From Wohlfahrtiimonas sp. (GTDB lineage Bacteria > Pseudomonadota > Gammaproteobacteria > Cardiobacteriales > Wohlfahrtiimonadaceae), in assembly GCA_030149965.1 (NCBI GenBank), contig JASLHB010000100.1, forward strand, positions 1 through 14,238: a DNA stretch of 14,238 bases, given 5' to 3'. The notes beneath the pieces are model-generated. The model searched no databases. It was given only the letters and a program-made list of their open reading frames with translations, and had not been told where the DNA came from. How positions within the stretch are numbered: the stretch's first letter is position 1; each line of letters opens with the position of its first letter. The position numbers and the translations under genes were made by a program. This document shows positions 1 to 7,554 of this stretch, in pieces.

Positions 1-67
1 CCATATAGACATTGGCAACTTGATCGAAGTCTTTAAACTCCAGTTGCATTTGTTTACCGACACTCAT
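1..67 (-). CDS. 5' fragment of unidentified gene downstream of chpA
   Basis: The first 22 codons of a minus-strand gene run off the window edge. It begins MSVGKQMQLEFKDFDQVANV. The start is well supported: an AAGGAG ribosome-binding site lies at 78-73, five bases before the ATG at 67-65. Only 23 bases separate it from the chpA stop codon, so it is very probably the next gene of the pil-chp operon. In Pseudomonas the genes after chpA encode a CheB-type methylesterase and CheW-like proteins, but this N-terminus matches none that I recognise. No signal peptide or membrane segment is visible in the portion present. The function is left open; co-transcription with the array suggests a role in pilus signalling, which is inference only. 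Confidence 0.7.
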   Translation of the reverse strand, partial: MSVGKQMQLEFKDFDQVANVYM

Positions 68-90
68 ACAAGCTCCTTATATTGATGCAA

Positions 91-3000
91 TTAATCTTCT
101 TTATTCAAAAGCTTTTTAATTGTCTGTAAAATTTGTTCTTCTTGATATGGTTTACCACAGTACTCATTGGCACCAATTTCAAATGCGCGATTACGATGTT
201 TTTCACCTGATCGAGATGTTACCATCATCACTGGCGTTTTCATAAATCTTTCTGTAGCACGAAGATGTGTTAAGAGCTCAAAACCATCCATACGCGGCAT
301 CTCTATATCCAACATAATCAGATCAGGTTGTAATGACTCCAACGTTTCAATTGCATCTAAACCATCTTTAGCGGTTGCAACATTATATCCTGCACGCTCT
401 AACATACGCTGACTAACACGACGCATTGTTATGGAGTCATCTACAACTAATATTGTAGAATTTTCAGAAGCATCATCTAGAATTGGTTTAATTTCTACGA
501 TTGTTTTTGTATCAGATTTTTTAGATGCAGTGATCATATCGTGTGAGAATGCAGCAATATCAACTGTAAAAATTGTTTCACCGCCTGGTGTTACTGCACT
601 ACCAGTTAATCCGGGAATATGTGCAATCTGAGGGTTTAATGGATACATGATAACTTCTAGTTGCGATAAGATAGATTCCGCACCTATAGCAACTGATTTA
701 CCATTCACTTCGAACAGTAAATAAATATTATCTTGATTCTGAGATTCAGCATCAATACCAGAGTAAATTTTGGCTAAATTATAAGCCTCATAAATATGGT
801 TATGGTACACAAATTGTGTATGTTTTCCATCAAAAATCACATCTTTTTCTTGTGTTACACCAATGATATTATCAATAGGAATTGCATAGTTTTGTCCACC
901 AGCATTCACAATGATTGATTGGATAATCATCAATGTTGCAGGGATGGATATTTTAAATGTAACGCCAGTATTAGGTATAAATGATAGGCCAGCTGTACCT
1001 TTTAAAATGGTCATGGCTTTGGCTAAAACATCCAATCCTACGCCTCGTCCTGCATCTTGTGATAATTCTGCAGCTGTAGAAAAGCCAGGCAACATTACTA
1101 AATTAATCAAATCTGTATCATTGATAACAGTATCAGATGTGATTAAACCCTTTTCAATTGCTTTGACACGAATTTGTTCAACATGGAAACCTTTACCATC
1201 ATCTGATAATTCAATGCTTAGATCAGAACCACGTTTGGATACTTTCAATGTAATCGTACCATTGGCAGGTTTTCCTACTTTGATACGATCTTCAGGCGAT
1301 TCAATACCATGAATAATGGAGTTTCGAATCATGTGATCAAAAGCAGCTGTCATTTGTTCTAAGACAACTCTTTCTACCTGAGTTTCTGCACCAATTGCAA
1401 CAAACTCAATTTGTTTATTGTTGGCTTTACTGACTTGGCGAACAATACGGCGTAATCTTGGCAAAATATGATTAAAACTAACTGTACCAATGTCCGTTAA
1501 CGTATCTGAAATTAAATTCTGATTGCCTGAAAATTTAGATAAAGATGCATTCATTGTTTCCATATAATCACTGATATGCTTATGGAATGTATTAAGATCT
1601 TCAATGGATTCAGAGATAGAGCGAGCTAAATGCTGTAGTTCAGAGAATTGATCTAATTCTAAAGGATCAAATTCTTCACTATTCATAGATGCTTTTGCAT
1701 GTCTTGAAACCATTTGTGCTTCAGTTTCGATTTCAATGTTACGCGCAGTCATATTGATATGCTGAGTTGTACGTGAAATTTCAGCCAAAATACTCACAAT
1801 GCTCGACATTGAGTTGTTATATTGCGTGGTTAAAATGTTATTTTCTGAAACTTTTTCGCTGATTCTATTCAATTGAACAGGAGAAATTTTCAAGCTACTT
1901 AATTCTGATTGAGCCGCAGTTGCAGTTTTATCTGTAACTTCTGTCGTTGTGGATTGACCTGTAACTGCACCTTCTTTGGTTAATTCAGGCGGGCTTTCAT
2001 TACCTAATAATAAATGCAATGCAGATAATAGGTTAAAGCCTTCATGATCTAATTGTTTATTGGTGCTTTCTAGTAATACTTGTAAGTGATCAAGTGCACG
2101 TTGAAGTACTTCAAAACGCTTTGAATCTGAGTCAAATAAAGTAATGTAATTAGGATCTAATAATGATTCTAATGCATGACTGAGTTGTCCTAAACCTTCT
2201 TTACCAACCATTCGAGCGCCACCTTTTAAGGTATGCATTTGGCGACGTAGTTCTGATATTTTATCAGATTGAGGATTATAGTTTTCTTCTTGCCATTGTT
2301 GAATTAATTCATCTGCATGTTCTAGAACGCCATGAGCTTCTTCAATGAAGGCTTGCATCAATTCTGGATCAATTTCTTCTTGTACATTATCGACAGTTTT
2401 GTTTGTTTTAACTTCTTTGTGCTCAACTTCTAAAATTGGTTTTTGAAGTTCTTCAATATATTCATAAGCAATAGATTCATTGATTTGATTAACTTTGATG
2501 ATGGCTAAAACAGCTGTTAATACTTTTCCCCATAAAATTAAACGAACATCTTGCGGTGTTAAGCCATGTGCGCGGAATAATAATAAATGCTTATGATAAG
2601 CAGTGATTAATAAATGGTGTAATGGATAATCTTTGGAAAAGTTGGGATGCAATAAGCATAATCCAATGTCTTGGCTGTAACGCTTCAATGCAGAATAAGT
2701 TCTGCTTTCACATTTTGTAAAGCCTGTAATGAGCTTTTGACTGAGCTCTTCATCTGTCAGATCTAAAGTTTCATCAGTGAGTTTGTGATCGAGCGTGCTC
2801 AATTCACTTTGTTCAATAACACTTTGCAGGTTCTCAAACATCGCTTGGCGACGTTCAGATAATATATCTTCAACACTTGGTTGAGCAGGTGTTAATGTTG
2901 TATGTTCAGACGTATCTTTGACTGGAATTGTTGGTGAAGACAGTAGGGCAGAAATATCTCCTTTATGCTCTTTGAGCATATTACCTTGATAGAAAAGTCT

Positions 3001-5010
3001 ACGATCTTCTTCTTCAGTAATCTGTTGGCCATCTAAATAGCGACTAAAGGTTTGATAAATATCTGCAATATGATAGGTGATTGCAGGTTCTAATTTATAT
3101 TTACCTGCTAAAATTGCGTCTAGAATAATTTCAGCTGTGTTAGAAATTTCGCCCAATGTATTAAAACCAGTCATCAAGGCATTGCCTTTCAATGTATGGA
3201 ATACACGGCGAACGCGTTCTAGATCAGAATGTGAAGCTGCATCATTCAATAAATTAGGTGATATTTGATTAAGTTCAGGCAAAAGTTCACGTTTTGCTTC
3301 ATCAAACATGCTTAATCTTAATTCTGCAACTAGATCTTCATCCAATGAAGCCGAATTTGTAAAAGTAGGGTCAGCCTGTCCAATTAAGTGATAAGGTGAA
3401 ATAAATGTTGCAGGTATTTCATCAAAAGATTGGTAATTTTTAACGGGCTCAACAACTGGTTCTTCAATAACTTCGACAGGCATTGAAAGATCTTCTGCAA
3501 TTTCAGAAGCCTCAATAATACCTTTATGATCAATTAAATATTGAGCTTGATACGTTAAACGCTGTAATTCATTATCTTGAAGGTCAGGATTGCTGAATCG
3601 TGCTTTTGCGGCATTATAGCCATCTAAAGCATGATATAAAATTGCAGCACTGAAAGGATAATGTTTTTCTTTTACACCATTAATAACACGTTCAACTTGC
3701 CAACCAATTTCACCAATAATTGGCATAGATGCTGTATAACCGCTGCCTTTGAGTGTGTGATAAGCACGACGTAGATTTAATACATCTGATTCTTGGTAAG
3801 GTGCATTTTGAAGAATAGCTGATGTTGATTCGATCAATGGGAAAATTTCATCTTCTGCTTCTTCTCTGAAACTTTCTTTGAGCTCTTGAATTAAATCATC
3901 ATCATATTGCGGCGATTCTTTCATCGTTGGTTCTAAGCTACCTTCCAAATAATATGGATGTTTCTTATGATTTGCGATGATTGTCTGAATCGGTGCTTCG
4001 TTTGTTTTTTCAACAGGAGCAACAGTTGCTGGAATACTTTCTGAGACGATATCTAACGAAGAAAGCTCTGCATAAATTTGACTTAAAATTGTGGCTGCAT
4101 TGTCGGCTGTTTGCTCTTTAGAGAAAGCCCCGATTTGAGCGATCAAAGTCTCACTTGGTATAAATAATAATTGAGATTTAGCTGCATTTGCAATGTCGTT
4201 AACATCTTTTAGATATTTTGTATCAGTTTTTTGTGAATTTTTGAGACGTTCAACGGCATCGAGATAATTTTTCTGTGTTAACAATAAATGACGAGTTTTG
4301 AGTGCTGATTCAAAACTATCAGATAAAGCATAATTGTTGGTTTGGTTAGAAATTACAAAGAAATCTGTAATTTTAATCAGCGCAATAATTTTATCATTGG
4401 CTGATGTAGCTTTAGCAAAGCTTGGTGCATCTTTATAAAGAGATTGTAATGCAATTTCAAAAGGCTGAATAATATTCTGAGCATTAGCTGGCACAGCACT
4501 GTTTGCATTAACTTCTAAAACTAATTTTTGTAGTACATCAATCGGCAAAGCGGTGTAATCAACATTACTTAGTTGAGGTTGATCTTCGACAACGAACTCT
4601 ACCGCAGTTTCAATTGCTTCTGAAACAGGAGAATTGGCAGAGATTAATTGATTAAGATCTAATGTTGAAATGGCTTGTAATTTTAATTCTTGGAAAGCAC
4701 TTTCAATTAAATCTAATTTCGGATCTTGACCATCTTCAATTTCTTTCAAATGACGAATCAATGCATAGATACTTTTTTGTTCATTATGACCAAAATATCT
4801 TTGCTCTTTTTGTAGATAAAAAGATGCAAAATGATTCCAAATCTCGACATTCTCTGAGTCATCTTGAATGAGCTTTAGTAAAAAATTGACATCAAAATTA
4901 TCAACTACTAAATTATTCTTTTCTACTGATGCAGTGCTCCAAATTTTACGAATGAGAAAAGCACGTAAACTTTGAACTGCAATTATTAACTCATCATGCA
5001 ATGCTGCCAT
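91..5010 (-). CDS. chpA: Hybrid chemotaxis histidine kinase/response regulator, ChpA/PilL family
   Basis: This is the central kinase of the pilus (twitching) chemosensory array. In the family it autophosphorylates on Hpt histidines and passes phosphate to receiver domains. Domains seen in the 1639 residues: an N-terminal helical region (1-345) without an HTLKG motif; three Hpt domains with histidines H418, H605 and H926; a helical stretch at about 755-862 that I cannot assign; a dimerisation region (about 1040-1200); a CheA-type ATPase with N box H1226/N1230, G1 box D1270-G1274 and G2 box 1321-1328; a CheW-like domain (about 1360-1490); and a C-terminal receiver (about 1519-1636) with D1524, D1525, phosphoacceptor D1568, T1598 and K1620. 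All catalytic motifs look intact. Pseudomonas aeruginosa ChpA is larger and carries more Xpt domains. The start at 5010 has an AGGAA site about eight bases upstream. It follows pilJ after 67 bases that hold a hairpin. Confidence 0.93.
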   Translation of the reverse strand: MAALHDELIIAVQSLRAFLIRKIWSTASVEKNNLVVDNFDVNFLLKLIQDDSENVEIWNHFASFYLQKEQRYFGHNEQKSIYALIRHLKEIEDGQDPKLDLIESAFQELKLQAISTLDLNQLISANSPVSEAIETAVEFVVEDQPQLSNVDYTALPIDVLQKLVLEVNANSAVPANAQNIIQPFEIALQSLYKDAPSFAKATSANDKIIALIKITDFFVISNQTNNYALSDSFESALKTRHLLLTQKNYLDAVERLKNSQKTDTKYLKDVNDIANAAKSQLLFIPSETLIAQIGAFSKEQTADNAATILSQIYAELSSLDIVSESIPATVAPVEKTNEAPIQTIIANHKKHPYYLEGSLEPTMKESPQYDDDLIQELKESFREEAEDEIFPLIESTSAILQNAPYQESDVLNLRRAYHTLKGSGYTASMPIIGEIGWQVERVINGVKEKHYPFSAAILYHALDGYNAAKARFSNPDLQDNELQRLTYQAQYLIDHKGIIEASEIAEDLSMPVEVIEEPVVEPVKNYQSFDEIPATFISPYHLIGQADPTFTNSASLDEDLVAELRLSMFDEAKRELLPELNQISPNLLNDAASHSDLERVRRVFHTLKGNALMTGFNTLGEISNTAEIILDAILAGKYKLEPAITYHIADIYQTFSRYLDGQQITEEEDRRLFYQGNMLKEHKGDISALLSSPTIPVKDTSEHTTLTPAQPSVEDILSERRQAMFENLQSVIEQSELSTLDHKLTDETLDLTDEELSQKLITGFTKCESRTYSALKRYSQDIGLCLLHPNFSKDYPLHHLLITAYHKHLLLFRAHGLTPQDVRLILWGKVLTAVLAIIKVNQINESIAYEYIEELQKPILEVEHKEVKTNKTVDNVQEEIDPELMQAFIEEAHGVLEHADELIQQWQEENYNPQSDKISELRRQMHTLKGGARMVGKEGLGQLSHALESLLDPNYITLFDSDSKRFEVLQRALDHLQVLLESTNKQLDHEGFNLLSALHLLLGNESPPELTKEGAVTGQSTTTEVTDKTATAAQSELSSLKISPVQLNRISEKVSENNILTTQYNNSMSSIVSILAEISRTTQHINMTARNIEIETEAQMVSRHAKASMNSEEFDPLELDQFSELQHLARSISESIEDLNTFHKHISDYMETMNASLSKFSGNQNLISDTLTDIGTVSFNHILPRLRRIVRQVSKANNKQIEFVAIGAETQVERVVLEQMTAAFDHMIRNSIIHGIESPEDRIKVGKPANGTITLKVSKRGSDLSIELSDDGKGFHVEQIRVKAIEKGLITSDTVINDTDLINLVMLPGFSTAAELSQDAGRGVGLDVLAKAMTILKGTAGLSFIPNTGVTFKISIPATLMIIQSIIVNAGGQNYAIPIDNIIGVTQEKDVIFDGKHTQFVYHNHIYEAYNLAKIYSGIDAESQNQDNIYLLFEVNGKSVAIGAESILSQLEVIMYPLNPQIAHIPGLTGSAVTPGGETIFTVDIAAFSHDMITASKKSDTKTIVEIKPILDDASENSTILVVDDSITMRRVSQRMLERAGYNVATAKDGLDAIETLESLQPDLIMLDIEMPRMDGFELLTHLRATERFMKTPVMMVTSRSGEKHRNRAFEIGANEYCGKPYQEEQILQTIKKLLNKED

Positions 5011-5040
5011 TGATTCGTTCCTATATCTATTTTAGTCAAT

Positions 5041-5061
5041 GGCGCATAGAAACTATGCGCC
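5041..5061 (-). repeat. Perfect inverted repeat (hairpin) between pilJ and chpA
   Basis: GGCGCATAG and CTATGCGCC form a perfect 9-bp stem with a 3-base loop (5050-5052). It is GC-rich against an AT-rich background. It sits in the 67-base gap between the pilJ stop and the chpA start, on the pil transcript. In that direction it is not followed by a run of T, so it is not a standard intrinsic terminator. It could stabilise the upstream mRNA, serve as a processing or partial attenuation site, or bind a protein. Its function is inferred; the structure is read directly. Confidence 0.75.
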
Positions 5062-5077
5062 TAATCTATTTTTGATG

Positions 5078-6541
5078 TTATTTGATTTTGAAACCACTGA
5101 TGGATTCGCGTAATTCATTCGCCAACTCGTTGATTTTTTCAACTGATCTATTTGTGATCTGCGTACTTGTTACGTTTTGTTCAGTTAATTTCTTGATGGA
5201 ATCGATACTGTCTTTCATCTTGTTACCAAGCGTTGAAACTTCGCGTGAAGATTTCGAAACGTTTTGGATCATTGATGCTAATTGTGTAGATACAGATTCG
5301 ATTTCGTTCAATGATTCACCTGCACGTTCGGCAAGATTCGCACCTGTTACTACTTCACTTGTACTTTTTTCCATTGCGAAGATTGCTTCGTTTGTATCTG
5401 TTTGGATTGCCTTAACGATGTTTTCAACTCGGCGTGTTGCGTTACCAGTTCTTTCAGCTAATCGTTGAATTTCATCGGCAACAACTGCGAAGCCTCGGCC
5501 CGCATCACCAGCGGCAGCAGCCTGAATGGATGCGTTCAATGCAAGAATGTGCGTCTGATCGGCGATGTCGTTGATCAATTCTACGATGTCCCCGATTTCT
5601 TGTGATGATTCACCCAAGCGTTTAATACGTTTTGATGTTTCTTGAATGTGATCACGAATCTGATCCATTCCTGAAATTGTTGAACGTACACGCTCAGAAC
5701 CAGAACGCGCAGCTTCTGTTGAACTCATTGCAATATCAACAGCAGAAGAAGTTTGATCTGATACGTCGATCATCGCTTCAGTTACGTGGATAACTGTATT
5801 CGAAGCTTCAGAAATTCTACGAGCCTGTTCTGTCGATGCTTTTAATAATACTTCAGCAACTGTTGACGAATCACCAACTGCTTCTGATAATTTCTTAGTC
5901 GATTGATTAACCATTAATACAAGCGCGCGCAATGATTCAACTGAGTAGTTGAATGAATCGGCCAATGTGCCAGTAATATCATCTGATACTTGTGCTTGAA
6001 CTGTTAGGTCGCCTTCTGACAAAGCATTGATAACTTCTAGAAATTCTAATAAAGCTTGCTGTGTATGTTGTTGGGATTGAATAGATTGTGAATCTTCAAC
6101 TGATAATGTTGTGCTTGATTTATAAATCAAGATAATCAACAAGAATAAACTGAGTGCTGCTAAGCCTAAAAATGCATACAAAGCAATTCCAGGTACAATA
6201 ATTCCAAATACTGAATAAGCATTAGTCTGATGCTCTAAATTAGAAGCAGTAACTGCAAGCGATTGGTTTTGTGCGCTTAAACTTTTTTGTAACGATGTTA
6301 ATAATTTTTCTGCTTGATCATTATCATTTGCTTTGAATGCATTCACTAACTTTGTTGCGTTGATAGAGTTAATTGTGCTTGAAGACATCTGATTGTTTAA
6401 AAGGTTTGCTTGATTTTGTGATGCCGCATCATGCGCATTGTAAACCATGGAGAGTGCAAGAGCTGTGAATACAACTAGAGCAATTGTGCATAGAATATGG
6501 GGAATATGCGTAGATAGAAATTTTCTGAGCTTGGATAGCAT
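5078..6541 (-). CDS. pilJ: PilJ-type methyl-accepting chemotaxis receptor, short periplasmic domain
   Basis: This is the membrane chemoreceptor of the type IV pilus array, which signals to the ChpA kinase through PilI. The 487-residue product has a membrane helix at about 16-34, a periplasmic part of only about 77 residues, a second membrane helix at about 112-140, a HAMP-like segment (about 168-211) and a cytoplasmic coiled-coil signalling domain. The hairpin tip (about 324-356) reads ILALNASIQAAAAGDAGRGF and then AVVADEIQRLAERT, characteristic of PilJ. P. aeruginosa PilJ is about 680 residues with a large periplasmic module, so the sensory part here is much reduced. I place the start at 6541 because an AGAGG site lies at 6554-6550, eight bases upstream. 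An in-frame ATG at 6598 would overlap pilI by 26 bases and has no visible ribosome-binding site. Confidence 0.88.
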   Translation of the reverse strand: MLSKLRKFLSTHIPHILCTIALVVFTALALSMVYNAHDAASQNQANLLNNQMSSSTINSINATKLVNAFKANDNDQAEKLLTSLQKSLSAQNQSLAVTASNLEHQTNAYSVFGIIVPGIALYAFLGLAALSLFLLIILIYKSSTTLSVEDSQSIQSQQHTQQALLEFLEVINALSEGDLTVQAQVSDDITGTLADSFNYSVESLRALVLMVNQSTKKLSEAVGDSSTVAEVLLKASTEQARRISEASNTVIHVTEAMIDVSDQTSSAVDIAMSSTEAARSGSERVRSTISGMDQIRDHIQETSKRIKRLGESSQEIGDIVELINDIADQTHILALNASIQAAAAGDAGRGFAVVADEIQRLAERTGNATRRVENIVKAIQTDTNEAIFAMEKSTSEVVTGANLAERAGESLNEIESVSTQLASMIQNVSKSSREVSTLGNKMKDSIDSIKKLTEQNVTSTQITNRSVEKINELANELRESISGFKIK

Positions 6542-6549
6542 GGTTATTG

Positions 6550-6554
6550 CCTCT
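6550..6554 (-). promoter_or_regulatory. Ribosome-binding site deciding the pilJ start
   Basis: AGAGG on the minus strand lies eight bases before the ATG at 6541, in the short gap after the pilI stop (6575-6573). No comparable site precedes the longer in-frame ATG at 6598, which supports the shorter pilJ protein. Confidence 0.6.
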
Positions 6555-6572
6555 ATAAAATAAATATTATCT

Positions 6573-7028
6573 CTATAATTCTGGATGCATAAATGCATTA
6601 TTTTGAATGAGTTTTGACAGGTTTATATTATATAAATATCCTTCATCAATCTCATACATGCCTTTTACTAATTCTGGTAATCCTTCGAATTCAGGCGGGA
6701 AGTGCGTTGCTGCTTTTTCTTCTGCTTGAATCACACGAATCCCCATTAACTTATTAACCTTTATACCATATTGCCAGTCACCATCCTGAATGATTAGGAT
6801 ATTGTTTTTATGTTGTTCTAATGATCGATTGGTGATCGAAGGATTCGATAGTTTTAATATATCGGTGACAGGTACAATTGTTCCGCGTAATTGAATCGTG
6901 CCGACAAGCCAATCTTTTGTTAAAGGAATCGGCGTTGGCGTGATACCTTGTACAACTTCAGAAATCGTATCGATCTGTGTGATGCACAGTATGTTATCGA
7001 TCGTATAAACAATTCCTCTGATACTCAT
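6573..7028 (-). CDS. pilI: CheW-like adaptor protein PilI
   Basis: A 151-residue single CheW-like domain protein, which in this family couples the PilJ receptor to the ChpA kinase in the cytoplasm. The sequence shows the usual CheW pattern: an N-terminal beta strand region (FxxxxIDxISEVV type, about residues 13-26), then the conserved DWLVGTIQLRGTIVPVTDIL block (about 39-58), then a strand giving ILIIQDGDWQYGIKVNKLMG. No other domain is attached. It lies between the response regulator (16-base gap) and pilJ (31-base gap) on the same strand, the classic pilG/H-I-J order. The ribosome-binding site (AAAGG, about ten bases from the ATG) is weak, which fits translation within an operon. A general CheW is the alternative, but the neighbours make PilI much more likely. 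Confidence 0.87.
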   Translation of the reverse strand: MSIRGIVYTIDNILCITQIDTISEVVQGITPTPIPLTKDWLVGTIQLRGTIVPVTDILKLSNPSITNRSLEQHKNNILIIQDGDWQYGIKVNKLMGIRVIQAEEKAATHFPPEFEGLPELVKGMYEIDEGYLYNINLSKLIQNNAFMHPEL

Positions 7029-7044
7029 AATGCTGAAGCCTTTA

Positions 7045-7413
7045 TTAAATTAATTTTAGAGAGGTTAACATGTTCGTGAGCAAGTCCACTTTACATGGTT
7101 TATTTAAAAATCCCGCTGCTCCAAGTGTTTCTGCTCGAATTTTATCACAAATTCCTTCTTTGCCTGACAAAATAATCACAGGAATATTCTTGGTTGCATC
7201 ATGCTGTTTAAATATAGAAAGTATCTCTGTGCCATCTAAAACAGGCATGGATAAATCCAACAAGATAACATTCGGTTTTACGGTTAACACTCGATCTAAT
7301 GCATCCAATCCATTATTAGCAGTATGTGCTGCATAGCCAAGGTTTTGTAACATGTTTTTTATACCTATTCTGGCTGTTGCACTGTCATCTATAATTAATG
7401 CTATTTTATTCAT
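7045..7413 (-). CDS. Single-domain CheY-like response regulator (PilG/PilH type)
   Basis: A 122-residue stand-alone receiver domain with no output domain, the likely phosphoryl acceptor of the ChpA kinase. All key residues are present: acidic pair D9/D10, phosphoacceptor D53 in LLDLSMP, switch residue S83 and K105 followed by P106. The ILSGKEG segment after beta 4 resembles PilG (LSSKDG) somewhat more than PilH, but I do not regard this as decisive and leave the symbol blank. Pseudomonas has both pilG and pilH ahead of pilI; only one is found here, and it is the first gene after the divergent promoter region. In the family PilG promotes pilus extension via the PilB motor, whereas PilH acts antagonistically. 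Either role, or both, could fall to this protein. Confidence 0.85.
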   Translation of the reverse strand: MNKIALIIDDSATARIGIKNMLQNLGYAAHTANNGLDALDRVLTVKPNVILLDLSMPVLDGTEILSIFKQHDATKNIPVIILSGKEGICDKIRAETLGAAGFLNKPCKVDLLTNMLTSLKLI

Positions 7414-7444
7414 TATTTACTCGCAACTCTAAGATCAATAGAAT

Positions 7445-7473
7445 ATTGTACTTCATTTTTATGTGATTGCTAA
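7445..7473 (-). promoter_or_regulatory. Sigma70-like promoter of the pil-chp operon
   Basis: On the minus strand, TTAGCA (7473-7468, four of six matches to the -35 consensus) is followed after exactly 17 bases by TACAAT (7450-7445, five of six matches to the -10). The start codon of the response regulator is about 25 bases beyond the expected transcription start. It is the best promoter candidate for the operon in this 141-base divergent region. Confidence 0.5.
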
Positions 7474-7544
7474 TGACCATCTTTTAGGTGAATCTCAATC
7501 TCTGTTATAGAATATTAGCTGTTTATCTTATACTGAGCAATCAC
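7463..7544. repeat. 9-bp inverted repeat spanning the divergent promoters
   Basis: GTGATTGCT at 7463-7471 and its exact complement AGCAATCAC at 7536-7544 are 64 bases apart. The first arm overlaps the -35 of the pil promoter. The second lies immediately after the candidate -10 of znuC. Read in each gene's own direction, both arms are AGCAATCAC. This arrangement could be a pair of operator half-sites, or chance in a short AT-rich spacer. Confidence 0.55.
7529..7534 (+). promoter_or_regulatory. Candidate -10 box for the znuC-moa-rsmG operon
   Basis: TATACT lies 20 bases before the znuC start codon and differs from TATAAT at one position. No good -35 box is visible at 16-19 bases upstream (best is TTATAG), so this promoter, if real, is weak or needs an activator. 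It is the only reasonable promoter candidate seen for this gene run. Confidence 0.3.
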
Positions 7545-7554
7545 TAGAAAAGCG

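Noticed and set aside
911..1312. 133-codon open frame on the plus strand opposite chpA
   Set aside because: It lies wholly within the conserved ATPase region of chpA on the other strand, has no ribosome-binding site that I could see and no recognisable protein features. It is a shadow of the real gene.
1765..1780. Partial resemblance to the parS palindrome (right half GTGAAA) inside chpA
   Set aside because: Only about 11 of 16 positions match and the left half is poor. ParB sites are normally near perfect, so this is taken as chance.
6551..6578. Direct repeat CTCTATAA at 6551-6558 and 6571-6578
   Set aside because: It is a short AT-rich repeat. One copy includes the pilJ ribosome-binding region and the other the end of pilI; chance is sufficient.
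6542..6598. N-terminal extension of PilJ to an upstream ATG at 6598
   Set aside because: It would overlap pilI by 26 bases, lacks a ribosome-binding site and adds a non-conserved polar stretch before the membrane helix. The ATG at 6541 has AGAGG at a good distance.
6585..6598. Tandem ATGCAT hexamers near the pilI 3' end
   Set aside because: They are explained by coding sequence (Asn-Ala-Phe-Met-His) and by the self-complementary nature of the hexamer. There is no further repeat structure.
7499..7521. Possible Zur operator upstream of znuC (contains GTTATA)
   Set aside because: Only the left core matches; about 12 of 23 positions fit the E. coli consensus and the symmetry is broken. It was not strong enough to annotate.
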